Assembly: GCA_020860565.1 (NCBI GenBank)
Contig: JAJBUA010000064.1
Location: 1-42,161 of the forward strand
Source: Clostridiales bacterium
GTDB taxonomy: Bacteria; Bacillota; Clostridia; Lachnospirales; Lachnospiraceae
Length of the DNA stretch: 42,161 bases
Direction of reading: 5' to 3'
Of the stretch, positions 25,364 to 33,147 are shown one piece after another (position 1 is the first letter of the stretch; every line of letters begins with the position of its first letter). The notes beneath the pieces were generated by a model that did no database searches, had not been told where the DNA came from, and was given only the letters and a program-made list of their open reading frames with translations. Made by a program: the position numbers and the translations under genes.

Positions 25364-25412
25364 TAATGTAAACGTAACCCAGAGAAATATACCTCGGATT
25401 ACGTTTACATTA
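25364..25412 (-). terminator. Long hairpin at the flavodoxin-cyclophilin leader
   Basis: Two 17-base arms (25364-25380 and 25396-25412) pair at 16 of 17 positions. On the minus strand they are followed by ATTATTTTTATG. As at 24111, the hairpin overlaps the predicted transcription start of the next gene and can terminate transcripts from the LysR gene. Confidence 0.6.
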
Positions 25413-25452
25413 TAAGATCAGACTATTTTTATATCCAATGCTTACTTTTAAT
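25409..25452 (-). promoter_or_regulatory. Promoter of the flavodoxin-cyclophilin gene with putative operator
   Basis: On the minus strand TGGATA (25432-25437), a 17-bp spacer and TATAAT (25409-25414). Upstream is ATTAAAAGTAAGCATTGG (25435-25452), a weaker version of the AAGTATTTG element. Confidence 0.6.
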
Positions 25453-25464
25453 ATAACAGAATGC

Positions 25465-26358
25465 TCAAAAAGCATGGGTGCTGTTGCGCAAAGTGTCTTT
25501 AACAAAAGAAATAAACCTGGAAGCAGCCGGACCAAATGGTTGCTGACGTTTCCATGCCAATACACTGGAAGCAGTCATGGGCGGAGACAAGGGCCTGGAC
25601 ACAATACTATTGTCCCAAAATTCGGTAGAACCCTGAATCGACAGGGAACACGCCAGTCCACTGCGAACCATAATGGAACTGTTGGACGGCAGATTGCTTG
25701 TGAATAAAATATGAAGCTTTTCAAAGTCCTCCCCAAACCAGTTTGCCACCTCATTTTTCACATTTAGACGGTGCGGCAGGATCAGCGGCATTTCTTTCAG
25801 ATCAGCAGCTGTCACAGCTTCTTTTTTTGCAAGAGGGGAATCTGGCGGAAGGATTGCTACCCATTCCTCCCTGACTGGTAGACGGATAAACTCAAACTTT
25901 TCCATGCTGATCGGCTCCAGAAGCAGGCCAATGTCCGTCAATCCTTGTTCCATCCGCTCCCTGATATGGTCTGCGGTAGCAGTGTAAAGATCAAATGTCA
26001 CAGAAGGATATTGTTCATGGAATGAACGAAACAGTTCTGGAAGTAATTGAACGGCTTTCAGATCGCCGCAGCCGACTGAAATAACCCCTTCGATCTGTTC
26101 ATCTTGATCCTTCAGTTCCTGCTTTGTTTTATCCACAAGCTCTAAAATTTCTTCTGCTCTTCGGCGCAGGAGCATCCCCTCGCTGGTTAAACGAATTTTT
26201 CTTGTCCCGCGCTCAAACAGACGAACGCCGGTTTCTTCTTCCATCTGCGCTAACTGACGGCTGAGAGTCGGCTGTGTAATATGCAAAACCTCCGCAGCTT
26301 TCGTAATGCTTTCTTCTCTGACAACAGCGAGATAATAACGCAACACTCGGATTTCCAT
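25465..26358 (-). CDS. LysR-family regulator of the transposon cargo
   Basis: Start chosen at 26358, the second of two ATGs, 7 bp behind GGAGG; the in-frame N-terminal extension further upstream lacks a ribosome site. The 297-residue protein has a standard LysR helix-turn-helix (MEIRVLRYYLAVVREESITK, HITQPTLSRQLAQMEEE) and a full effector-binding domain. It resembles the partial LysR at 1-740. Its likely targets are the two downstream transcription units whose promoters carry the AAGYATT element. It lies in the same orientation as its targets. Confidence 0.93.
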   Translation of the reverse strand: MEIRVLRYYLAVVREESITKAAEVLHITQPTLSRQLAQMEEETGVRLFERGTRKIRLTSEGMLLRRRAEEILELVDKTKQELKDQDEQIEGVISVGCGDLKAVQLLPELFRSFHEQYPSVTFDLYTATADHIRERMEQGLTDIGLLLEPISMEKFEFIRLPVREEWVAILPPDSPLAKKEAVTAADLKEMPLILPHRLNVKNEVANWFGEDFEKLHILFTSNLPSNSSIMVRSGLACSLSIQGSTEFWDNSIVSRPLSPPMTASSVLAWKRQQPFGPAASRFISFVKDTLRNSTHAF

Positions 26359-26439
26359 CATGATACCTCCTGATCCAATTCTATCATTTCCAGGCCTCAA
26401 AAGCAATGTTGGAAGAGTGCTGTAAATTCTTTCAAAGTA

Positions 26440-26487
26440 CAGTAAAAAAAATAGCGGCTCTCTCAATTTTTTGAAAGCCGCTATTTT
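26440..26487 (-). terminator. Strong terminator just inside the right transposon end
   Basis: Perfect 12-bp arms AAAATAGCGGCT/AGCCGCTATTTT (26448-26459, 26476-26487). On the minus strand the stem is followed by an unbroken T-run. It lies between nrdD and the cargo LysR gene, inside the element, and would stop transcripts arriving from nrdD. Confidence 0.9.
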
Positions 26488-26539
26488 GCTGTGTTTTTGA
26501 AATTTACAATATTATTGAACTAAATTTTTAAATAAATTT

Positions 26540-26585
26540 ACCGACTGTTGCGATGTCATACCGACTGTTGCGATGTAATTTTTCA
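26540..26585 (-). repeat. Right transposon end with two tandem putative TnsB sites
   Basis: The + strand unit ACCGACTGTTGCGATGT occurs at 26540-26556 and again at 26560-26576, a 20-bp period. It is followed by AATTTTTCA to the proposed terminus. The unit is the inverse of the left-end site at 15976-15992. Confidence 0.8.
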
Positions 26586-26602
26586 ATGTAAAGTATTCTT
26601 TC

Positions 26603-28780
26603 TTAGAGATGCAGCACCCGGTCGCGGATCTCCTGGGTTCGTCCCTGATTCCAGAACTGAGTGCCGATGTAGCCGCAGGTACGGCGGGCGACGCTCATCT
26701 TTGACTGGTCGCGGTTGCCGCAGTTCGGGCATTCCCAGACGAGCTTGCCAGAGGCGTCCTCGACGATCCTGATCTCGCCGTCGTAGCCGCAGCATTCACA
26801 GTAATCGCTCTTGGTGTTTAACTCAGCGTACATGATGTTCTCGTAGATGAATTGCATGACGGAGAGTACGGCGGGGATATTGTGCTGCATATTGGGCACT
26901 TCCACATAGCTGATCGCTCCGCCCGGAGACAGCTTCTGGAATTCGGATTCAAATGCGAGCTTGCTGAAAGCGTCGATCTGCTCCGAGACGTGGACGTGAT
27001 AGCTGTTGGTGATATAGTTCTTATCTGTTACGCCGGGAATGATGCCGAAGCGTTTCTGCAGGCATTTGGCAAATTTGTAGGTCGTGGATTCCAGCGGAGT
27101 ACCGTATACGGAATAGCTGATCCGCTCGGCGGCTTTCCATTCCGCGCACTTGTCATTCAGACGCTGCATGACGCTCAGCGCGAAAGGCCGTCCCTCCTCA
27201 GAGGTGTGGGATTTCCCGATCATGCGCATGCACATCTCGTAGAGCCCGGCGTAGCCAAGGGAGATCGTAGAATAACCGTTATAGAGCAGCGGATCAATGG
27301 TCTCGCCTTTCTTGAGTCTGGCCAGTGCGCCGTTCTGCCAGAGGATGGGGGCAACATCCGAAACCGTGCCGCGCAGACGCTCATGTCGGCAGCGCAGCGC
27401 CCGGTGGCAGAGTTCCAGACGTTCATCCAGAATCTCCCAGAAACGATCCATATTGCCCTCCGAGGAGCAGGCGACGTCGACCAGATTGATCGTCACGACG
27501 CCCTGATTGAAACGGCCGTAAAATTTATAGCTTCCGTCCGGATTCTTCTGGCTTTCTTCAACGGTCAGGAAGGAACGGCACCCCATACAGGTGTAGACCG
27601 CGCCCTTTTTGAGCTCTTTCATGATCTTGGCAGAGATATAATCCGGCACCATCCGTTTGGCGGTGCATTTTGCGGCAAGCTCGGTCAGATACCAGTATTT
27701 GGATCCTTCGGTGATATTGTCCTCGTCAAGAACATAAATCAGCTTCGGGAAAGCGGGGGTGATCCATACGCCTTTTTCATTTTTGACGCCCTGCATACGC
27801 TGTACCAGTACTTCCTCGATGATCATGGCAAGGTCGGCACGGGTCTTTCCTTCCGGCACTTCATCCAGATACATAAAGACGGTGACAAAAGGAGCCTGTC
27901 CATTACAGGTCATCAGTGTGATAAGCTGATACTGAATGGTCTGGATCCCGCTTTTGATCTCATCGCGGAGACGTTTCTCCACAATCTTGTTGATGATAGT
28001 CTCATCGAGAGGTTCTCCGCACTCAGTCCGTTCTTCAATGACATTCCGGCGCAGCTTCTGGCGGCTGATATCCACGAAAGGAGCCAGATGCGCGAGCGAG
28101 AAAGACTGTCCGCCATACTGGTTGCTGGCAACCTGGGCGACGATCTGTGTGGTGACGTTGCAGGCGGTAAAGAAGCTGTGCGGCTTCTCGATCAGGGTCT
28201 CACTGATGACCGTGCCGTTCTGCAGCATGTCCTCCAGATTGATCAGATCGCAGTTGTGTTCCTTCTGGGCAAAATAATCGGAGTCATGAAAATGAATGAT
28301 GCCTTCGTTGTGAGCCTGTACGATGTCCTCCGGGAGCAGAAGGCGCATGGTCAGGTCTTTGCTGACTTCGCCCGCCATATAATCCCTCTGAGTGGAGTTG
28401 ATGGCCGGGTTTTTGTTGGAATTTTCCTGTTTTACCTCTTCATTGGCACGGTCGATCAAAGCGAGGATGCCGTTGTCGGTGGTGTTGGCCTTACGTGCCA
28501 TCTCACGTTTATAGCGGTAACGGACATACTTCTGTGCCACCTCATAGCCGCGCATCTCCATGATGCCGGTTTCTACCATGTCCTGAATATCTTCGACATT
28601 GGCCGCGTGGGTCATGGTCTGGAGCCGTTTTTCGATGGTTTCGGCGATGGCGTCGATCTGATACGTGTTGAGCTGATGGATCTTGGGAATCTCATTATTC
28701 GCCTTGGTGATGGCGTTTTTGATCTTGTCGATCTCAAAAACGACCTCTTCCCCGTTTCGTTTGATTACTTTGAGTATCAT
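26603..28780 (-). CDS. nrdD: Anaerobic (class III) ribonucleoside-triphosphate reductase
   Basis: Start chosen at 28780 (MILKVIKRNGEEV) behind AAGGGGG. The 725-residue enzyme has an N-terminal ATP-cone allosteric domain (about 1-95) and the catalytic barrel. The C-terminal zinc ribbon has CECCGYDG and CPNCG, and the glycyl-radical loop has RRTCGYIG, with the radical Gly at about 703. It makes dNTPs under anoxia and needs the radical-SAM activase NrdG, usually encoded directly downstream. Here the transposon end begins 18 bp after the stop and no nrdG is present in the window. A NrdR-like box lies about 150 bp upstream. Confidence 0.96.
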   Translation of the reverse strand: MILKVIKRNGEEVVFEIDKIKNAITKANNEIPKIHQLNTYQIDAIAETIEKRLQTMTHAANVEDIQDMVETGIMEMRGYEVAQKYVRYRYKREMARKANTTDNGILALIDRANEEVKQENSNKNPAINSTQRDYMAGEVSKDLTMRLLLPEDIVQAHNEGIIHFHDSDYFAQKEHNCDLINLEDMLQNGTVISETLIEKPHSFFTACNVTTQIVAQVASNQYGGQSFSLAHLAPFVDISRQKLRRNVIEERTECGEPLDETIINKIVEKRLRDEIKSGIQTIQYQLITLMTCNGQAPFVTVFMYLDEVPEGKTRADLAMIIEEVLVQRMQGVKNEKGVWITPAFPKLIYVLDEDNITEGSKYWYLTELAAKCTAKRMVPDYISAKIMKELKKGAVYTCMGCRSFLTVEESQKNPDGSYKFYGRFNQGVVTINLVDVACSSEGNMDRFWEILDERLELCHRALRCRHERLRGTVSDVAPILWQNGALARLKKGETIDPLLYNGYSTISLGYAGLYEMCMRMIGKSHTSEEGRPFALSVMQRLNDKCAEWKAAERISYSVYGTPLESTTYKFAKCLQKRFGIIPGVTDKNYITNSYHVHVSEQIDAFSKLAFESEFQKLSPGGAISYVEVPNMQHNIPAVLSVMQFIYENIMYAELNTKSDYCECCGYDGEIRIVEDASGKLVWECPNCGNRDQSKMSVARRTCGYIGTQFWNQGRTQEIRDRVLHL

Positions 28781-28926
28781 AATTGCCCCCTTGCAAATTC
28801 TCTGTACATATGTGAAATGAACACAATATCTGGTGCTCTGGCTGCGCCACATATAGTGGCGATAACTATCATAACAGCTTTGCCGGAAGATTGCAAGAGG
28901 AAATTAAGAAAAGAAAGTTAAATTTA

Positions 28927-28942
28927 ACACTATATATTGTGG
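28927..28942. promoter_or_regulatory. Putative NrdR box upstream of nrdD
   Basis: ACACTATATATTGTGG fits the NrdR consensus (ACACWATATATWGTGT) at nearly every position. NrdR boxes usually occur as pairs. The nearest other candidates (ACACAATATCTGGTGC at 28821 and a palindrome CGCCAC/GTGGCG near 28845) are weaker and not at the usual spacing. It overlaps the stop of the neighbouring DUF4129-like gene. Confidence 0.5.
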
Positions 28943-29973
28943 TTTTTTAACATAACGACATCATCATGTAGACATGAATCGGGGCTGTAGCGTGCCTTCT
29001 CATAAAGCGCGTGCAGCCGGGGATCCGCAAGCCCGGCGAGTTCTTCGAGCTCAGCGGGCGTGGAGGCCGTGAGTCCGGCGGAAGATGCGCCGGGCTTTGC
29101 GTTGTTTTGTCCGCATAAAGCGGGCTCTGCAGGTGTCCGGATCTGACTGCCTGAGGCAGGAGACAGCGCCCTTCCAGATCCGGTGTGTGCAAGCCCCGCG
29201 TGGATTCGCTGGCGGTAGATTCGGCGGATCTGTTCATCCGGGGTTTTCGGCCGGGAGAAGATGTGCGAGAAACGCTCGCCCAGAGAGTGTGGCTTCGGGT
29301 GCGCAGAAGAAGAGTCATCTGCGGCTTGAGGTTTTAAGGAGATACGTACGTCATCATCCCAGTTGACAGGGTGGCTGAACCGCCGATAGAGAGTAAGGAT
29401 CAGCCGCGCAAGGACAAAAACGACGAGAGCTGCGATGAGGACGGCGCCGAGGATATTGAGAAGTTTTTCCAGCATCTCGACCCAGGAGGGAGTCTCAATC
29501 GCTTCGGCGAGTGCTGAGAGGTCCGGGGATTCGGTGTCGGCATCCGGCATGATATTGGCGGCGGCTTCCGGATCGGCAGTCACAGGGCGGGAGGCAAACC
29601 ATGCTTTGAGAGCAGTCCAAAGCGCTCCGGTGAGCAGTGCAAAGCCGCCCATCAGCGCTGACGCGGCGATCAGGAGCAGGAGGGCGCAGAAGAGGCCGAC
29701 CCGCGTGATCTGCGTGGAGGGCAGGTGGCTGGTATCCTGAAAATGCTTGAGGAAATGGTTGCTGCCGTGAAGGTTGATGTGCAGGATGACAAGGAGAATC
29801 ACGGCGAAGAGACCGGTAAAGCCGGCTGTGTGCAGCGCGGTAACGATGTTTGGGGATACGCCGGAGGATGCCAGCAGGCCGCCGAGGGCGTAGATGGCGC
29901 AGAAGGTTATGGTCAGTCCCAGATGGAGAGAGACGCAGGGGTTATTGATCCAGTGGTTGAGGAGTTTTTTCAT
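28930..29973 (-). CDS. Membrane protein with C-terminal DUF4129-like segment
   Basis: The 347-residue protein has four predicted membrane segments (about 17-37, 43-68, 92-118, 169-194), a long Ala/Pro/Ser-rich cytoplasmic stretch, and a C-terminal TPAELEELAG...HALYEKARYS. That ending is the DUF4129 motif found at the end of TgpA-type transglutaminase membrane proteins. It follows the MoxR and DUF58 genes in the same direction, as DUF4129 proteins often do, though a transglutaminase domain is absent. The module is thought to act in envelope assembly or protein maturation. The function is not established. Confidence 0.65.
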   Translation of the reverse strand: MKKLLNHWINNPCVSLHLGLTITFCAIYALGGLLASSGVSPNIVTALHTAGFTGLFAVILLVILHINLHGSNHFLKHFQDTSHLPSTQITRVGLFCALLLLIAASALMGGFALLTGALWTALKAWFASRPVTADPEAAANIMPDADTESPDLSALAEAIETPSWVEMLEKLLNILGAVLIAALVVFVLARLILTLYRRFSHPVNWDDDVRISLKPQAADDSSSAHPKPHSLGERFSHIFSRPKTPDEQIRRIYRQRIHAGLAHTGSGRALSPASGSQIRTPAEPALCGQNNAKPGASSAGLTASTPAELEELAGLADPRLHALYEKARYSPDSCLHDDVVMLKNHNI

Positions 29974-30021
29974 GAGATGAGTCCTTTGGGGTGGTAGTAT
30001 AACCTTATTGGTTAAGTGTCC

Positions 30022-30206
30022 GTCCCTGAGAGGGAAAATATCTTCCGAGGACCGCTTGCGCTTAGGTTTTCACGTAGCGGTACTCCATATGACGTGTCAC
30101 TGGCACGTCATATGGATACTAAGGCATAAATTCGCCGAAAGAGCGTTCGGCTCATTAAGTGCCGACGTGAAAAATGTCCTCTACAGATATTTTCCCTCTC
30201 AGGGAC
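30022..30206. repeat. 185-bp structured palindromic repeat (MITE-like or RNA element)
   Basis: Perfect 22-bp terminal inverted repeats (30022-30043 and 30185-30206, starting GTCCCTGAGAGGG) enclose further paired arms: GAGGAC/GTCCTC (30047, 30176), TTTTCACGT/ACGTGAAAA (30067, 30165), CCATATGACGTG/CACGTCATATGG (30085, 30104) and GCCGAA/TTCGGC (30134, 30146). The whole can fold as a branched structure. It encodes no protein and has no clear target duplication. A second, partial copy ends the window at about 42100. It separates the DUF58 and DUF4129-like genes. Confidence 0.85.
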
Positions 30207-30239
30207 TACTGCATTGGCAGAATGATATATATGAGTAGC

Positions 30240-31385
30240 TCAGCGGATCTCCCAGGGATAAAAACCTTCGGAGAGTCCATAGGCGGCCGGATCGAGGCGC
30301 AGCTCGTCGTCGGGGCGGATCGGGAGGATCCACTGGGAGCCGGGTGAGAGCGCGGCGAGTTCGGCGTATTTCTCTGCCAGGGATTCCCGCTGGCAGGGGG
30401 AGAGGAGCAGATAGACGGTCGTATTCTGGCCGTCGGCCCGCTGATGTTTTTCGATGAGCTCGTCGATCAGCTGTTCGGCGGAGCGTCGGTTGGTTCCCTC
30501 CAGATCTGCCCGCGCGAGGAGCTGCAGTGCCGCCCGCAGGTGGTCTTTTCCGGCGCCGTGACGCAGGTTCAGCTCATGCTGTGTGAAGCAGTCGCGCGCG
30601 TTGGAGCGGATGGATACGGGAGTTTCTCTGGCGATCAGCAGGTCGGTGAGGGTGGCGGCGAGCCGTATTGTTTCTTCTTTCAGATCGAGATCGGCCCACA
30701 GCCGGTCGGCGTCGCCGTCCAGAATCAGTGTGACCTGCCAGGAAGCGGCGGGTGTGTGGACGTTGACTTTGAGGGAACCGGTATGGGCGGTCGCCTTCCA
30801 GTTGACGTCGCGGTATGGGTCGTGGCGGGTGTAATCCCGGATATTCTGCAGGTCAAAAGGATCGCGGATCAGGGCATTCTGGATCGCCATTGAGCCGGAG
30901 AGCTGCCGGAGCGGGAGCTCGAGGCGTACCGGATCCACGAAGGAAGGATAAACATACAGGTAAGTTTCTGCCGGCAGCGAGACGAAGAACTGGCTGCTCC
31001 AGAGGAAATCATAACTGACCAGATCAAGCTGGCGGATGGCGTACAGACCTCGTTTGCGGCATTGGAATTCCAGATGCCGGATGATTTTCTGCCAGGGCAT
31101 GCAGGAGAAAATATCGCTCCGATAGTTCTGATCCGTGATGGTGGAATTTTCCTGATTTAAAAATACCAGATCTTTTCCCATCTGAAATTTGACATGGAGA
31201 GCCGGGAGCGGGAGATATTTGGCGTTGGTGATGACCTCATCCAGAGAGGCGGTGTCGCCTTCTGTGACTTCCTCTTCGCAGAAGGAAACCGTCGCGTTTA
31301 ATCCCCGCTGCCAGAAATGCCGGTACAGACTGCACTGGAGGATCCAGATGAGACAAGCCCCCAGGATCAGTCCCAGGCAGATCAT
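30240..31385 (-). CDS. DUF58 domain protein
   Basis: The 381-residue protein has an N-terminal membrane segment (about 1-20) and a beta-rich region. The DUF58 core follows: DPFDLQNIRDYTRHDPYRDVNWKATAHTG, a vWA-like fold with the conserved R-Y-x2-x-D-x6-NWK pattern. Its start overlaps the MoxR stop by 4 bp. MoxR-DUF58 pairs are widespread and thought to act as a chaperone-adaptor couple for envelope or secreted proteins. The next module gene is separated by the 185-bp repeat. Confidence 0.9.
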   Translation of the reverse strand: MICLGLILGACLIWILQCSLYRHFWQRGLNATVSFCEEEVTEGDTASLDEVITNAKYLPLPALHVKFQMGKDLVFLNQENSTITDQNYRSDIFSCMPWQKIIRHLEFQCRKRGLYAIRQLDLVSYDFLWSSQFFVSLPAETYLYVYPSFVDPVRLELPLRQLSGSMAIQNALIRDPFDLQNIRDYTRHDPYRDVNWKATAHTGSLKVNVHTPAASWQVTLILDGDADRLWADLDLKEETIRLAATLTDLLIARETPVSIRSNARDCFTQHELNLRHGAGKDHLRAALQLLARADLEGTNRRSAEQLIDELIEKHQRADGQNTTVYLLLSPCQRESLAEKYAELAALSPGSQWILPIRPDDELRLDPAAYGLSEGFYPWEIR

Positions 31386-32341
31386 GGGCGGCGCTCCCAG
31401 TCTTCCGTCGGGAGCGGGATGGTATTTAGAAGTTCGGTTAAAAGGCTGCGGACAGACTCGTGCTGATTGACGGAACGGGCAGGGATGATGCGGTGCGCCA
31501 GTACCGGGATAACGAGAGTCTTGATATCTTCCGGAACGACATAGTTTCGCCCCATGACCAGGGCGTGGGCGCGGACTGCGCGGCTGAGGGCCAGCGTTGC
31601 GCGCGGGCTGGCGCCGCAGAGGATCTGACGGTGCGAGCGGGTGGCCTGAATGAGATCGATCAGATAAGACTTGAGATCCGGATGGATATAGACATTAGCG
31701 GCGGTTTCACGCAGCCGGCAAATATCATCTGTGGTGCAGACCGGAGAAACCTCAGTCAGGGGGTTCTTTGTCAGGAAACGGTCGAGAATGGCCAGTTCCT
31801 CGGACTTATCCGGATAGCCCATGGAGAGCTGCATCAGGAAACGGTCCAGCTGCGCCTCGGGCAGCGGGAAGGTTCCCGCGGTTTCTACCGGATTCTGTGT
31901 GGCGATGACGAGGAACGGTTTCGGCAGCTGTAGTGTGGCGCCGTCGATCGTCACCTGACGCTCCTCCATCGCTTCCAGCAGACTGGACTGCGTGCGCGGC
32001 GTTGCGCGGTTGATCTCGTCAGCCAGCAGGAGATTGGTAAAGACCGGTCCTTTCTGCAGGACGAATTCGCCGGATTTCTGGTTATAGTAATTCAGTCCCG
32101 TCACATCGGACGGAAGCAGATCCGGGGTGAACTGGATGCGGGAAAAGGTGAGATCCAGAGCGGCGGACAGAGATTTCGCCAGCATGGTTTTTCCTGTGCC
32201 GGGGACATCTTCCAGAAGCACATGACCGTCGGCAAAAAGAGCGGTCAGGAGCAGATCGAGCGTGCTGCTTTGCCCGACAATCACGCTTCCGACGACGTCG
32301 CGGATGCGCTGGATAACGGAGAGAGAGGATTGATCAGCCAT
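31382..32341 (-). CDS. MoxR-family AAA+ ATPase
   Basis: The 319-residue protein has Walker A LLEDVPGTGKTMLAKSL, Walker B NLLLADEINRATPRTQ, the sensor-1 FLVIATQNPVETAGTFPLPEAQ and the arginine-finger/sensor-2 region GASPRATLALSRA. MoxR ATPases remodel or load cofactors into partner proteins, with DUF58 partners encoded next to them. It is the first gene of the operon, with GGAGG directly upstream of ATG 32341. Confidence 0.95.
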   Translation of the reverse strand: MADQSSLSVIQRIRDVVGSVIVGQSSTLDLLLTALFADGHVLLEDVPGTGKTMLAKSLSAALDLTFSRIQFTPDLLPSDVTGLNYYNQKSGEFVLQKGPVFTNLLLADEINRATPRTQSSLLEAMEERQVTIDGATLQLPKPFLVIATQNPVETAGTFPLPEAQLDRFLMQLSMGYPDKSEELAILDRFLTKNPLTEVSPVCTTDDICRLRETAANVYIHPDLKSYLIDLIQATRSHRQILCGASPRATLALSRAVRAHALVMGRNYVVPEDIKTLVIPVLAHRIIPARSVNQHESVRSLLTELLNTIPLPTEDWERRP

Positions 32342-32589
32342 AAAATGCGCCTCCTTAATTATGATCGTTGACTTTTATGTGTGGTGGCGCGCCGCGCCAG
32401 CGGCGCATATCTGTTTACTATTATAAGTGAAATCGCTGAGAGAATCAATGAATCAATTCAGACTTTAGATTTTTAAGTTATTCGGTTTGACCCTTGCAAT
32501 TAAAAATCAGATGTGATATTATGTTGACCAGTTGCATTTTGTGATATCAGGGTCAAAATCAGGATATTACTTCATTGCAGAAAATACAG

Positions 32590-32989
32590 ATACGTGCGGC
32601 AAAGCACGAGAGGCGTAGAAGGAGACTCTTGCCAGCAGGACTTCGACAGAGAGACGGCGTCACCGGTTGAGAGCGCGGTCAGGTTGGACTCGGTAAAGGG
32701 AACGCTCCGGAGCTGATATTTCGATACGATTCTTTGTATCATTGGGGTTAGATACTTTTGATTCCAACATTATCATATCGCAGGATCATGGAATGACAGG
32801 ATCGTGGGATATGAGACAAAGAAAGGCGAGGTAGGGATATCCGTCAGGCACTCGTTACGTGTCAGGAGAGGAGAGCGGTTTTTGCATTGGCCGGTCTCAA
32901 TGCGGGTGGTACCGCGGAGCATGTTTTGATTGACCAAATATGTCCCGTCCCGGAGTATGTAACAGTATTCCGTGACAGGGGCTTTTTTT
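32590..32989 (+). ncRNA. T-box riboswitch, probably Asn-specific
   Basis: The hallmark T-box sequence GGGTGGTACCGCG is at 32904-32916. Upstream structured sequence (AGAGAGACGGCG, then GAGAGCG) resembles the distal Stem I. A likely specifier triplet AAC (Asn) is at 32701-32703, just before GCTCC, which can pair with GGAG near 32621. A terminator follows. The downstream genes make Asn-tRNA(Asn) from Asp-tRNA(Asn), which fits an Asn codon. The 5' boundary and the specifier are my estimates. The stretch 32342-32589 holds no recognisable gene. Confidence 0.85.
32944..32989 (+). terminator. T-box-controlled terminator
   Basis: A long imperfect stem (CGGAGTA/TATTCCG core, flanked by CCCGTC with GAC-A-GGG) is followed by GCTTTTTTTG. 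It forms when the tRNA is charged and is replaced by the antiterminator around the T-box sequence when it is not. Confidence 0.85.
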
Positions 32990-33037
32990 GTTGCATAGGA
33001 AAGCGTGTCCGATGAAACAAAAAAGTCTCCGACAGGA

Positions 33038-33064
33038 GCTGAGTGCCAGTGGCACTCGGTTCGC
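33038..33064 (+). other. Hairpin between T-box terminator and aspS start
   Basis: GAGCTGAGTGCC pairs with GGCACTCGGTTC (12 bp including wobbles) around AGT. It has no T-run, so it is not a terminator. It sits in the 5' untranslated region about 80 bp before the ribosome site. Confidence 0.45.
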
Positions 33065-33147
33065 GCGGACGAGCCGGGAGAAATCCCCTGCCGATGATAA
33101 AGTCCCGCTCACGGAATCAGCGTAAGCAAACCAGGAGGAGAATGAAA

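Larger units (their letters stand above)
15967..26585. mobile_element. Tn7-like transposon with tnsA, tnsB and a flavodoxin redox cargo
   Basis: Both ends carry the same sequence in inverted orientation. Reading inward, the left end (15967) gives TGTTAAATTACATC then ACAACAGTCGGTAT. The right end (26585, minus strand) gives TGAAAAATTACATC then GCAACAGTCGGTAT, with a second tandem copy of the ACATCGCAACAGTCGG unit. TG...CA termini and repeated internal motifs are typical of Tn7/Mu-type TnsB-binding ends. Inside are tnsA, an AbiEi-like gene, tnsB and a six-gene cargo. No tnsC, tniQ or tnsD was found. The five bases flanking each end (GCGGT and ATGTA) do not match, so no target duplication is visible. 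Confidence 0.75.

Noticed and set aside
26540-26576. The tandem 20-bp-period repeats as a CRISPR remnant
   Set aside because: There are only two units, with spacers of about 3 bp and no cas genes. They match the inverted left-end site and fit TnsB binding sites.
15962-26590. Five-base target-site duplication flanking the Tn7-like element
   Set aside because: The flanking five bases are GCGGT on the left and ATGTA on the right, which do not match, also when shifted by one base. No duplication is claimed.
28821-28861. A second NrdR box to pair with 28927-28942
   Set aside because: The candidates ACACAATATCTGGTGC and CGCCACATATAGTGGCG fit the consensus poorly and are not at the usual box spacing.
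26852-28921. A 689-codon open frame on the + strand opposite nrdD
   Set aside because: It is antisense to a clear NrdD, has no recognisable domains and no ribosome site. It is a by-product of nrdD codon usage.
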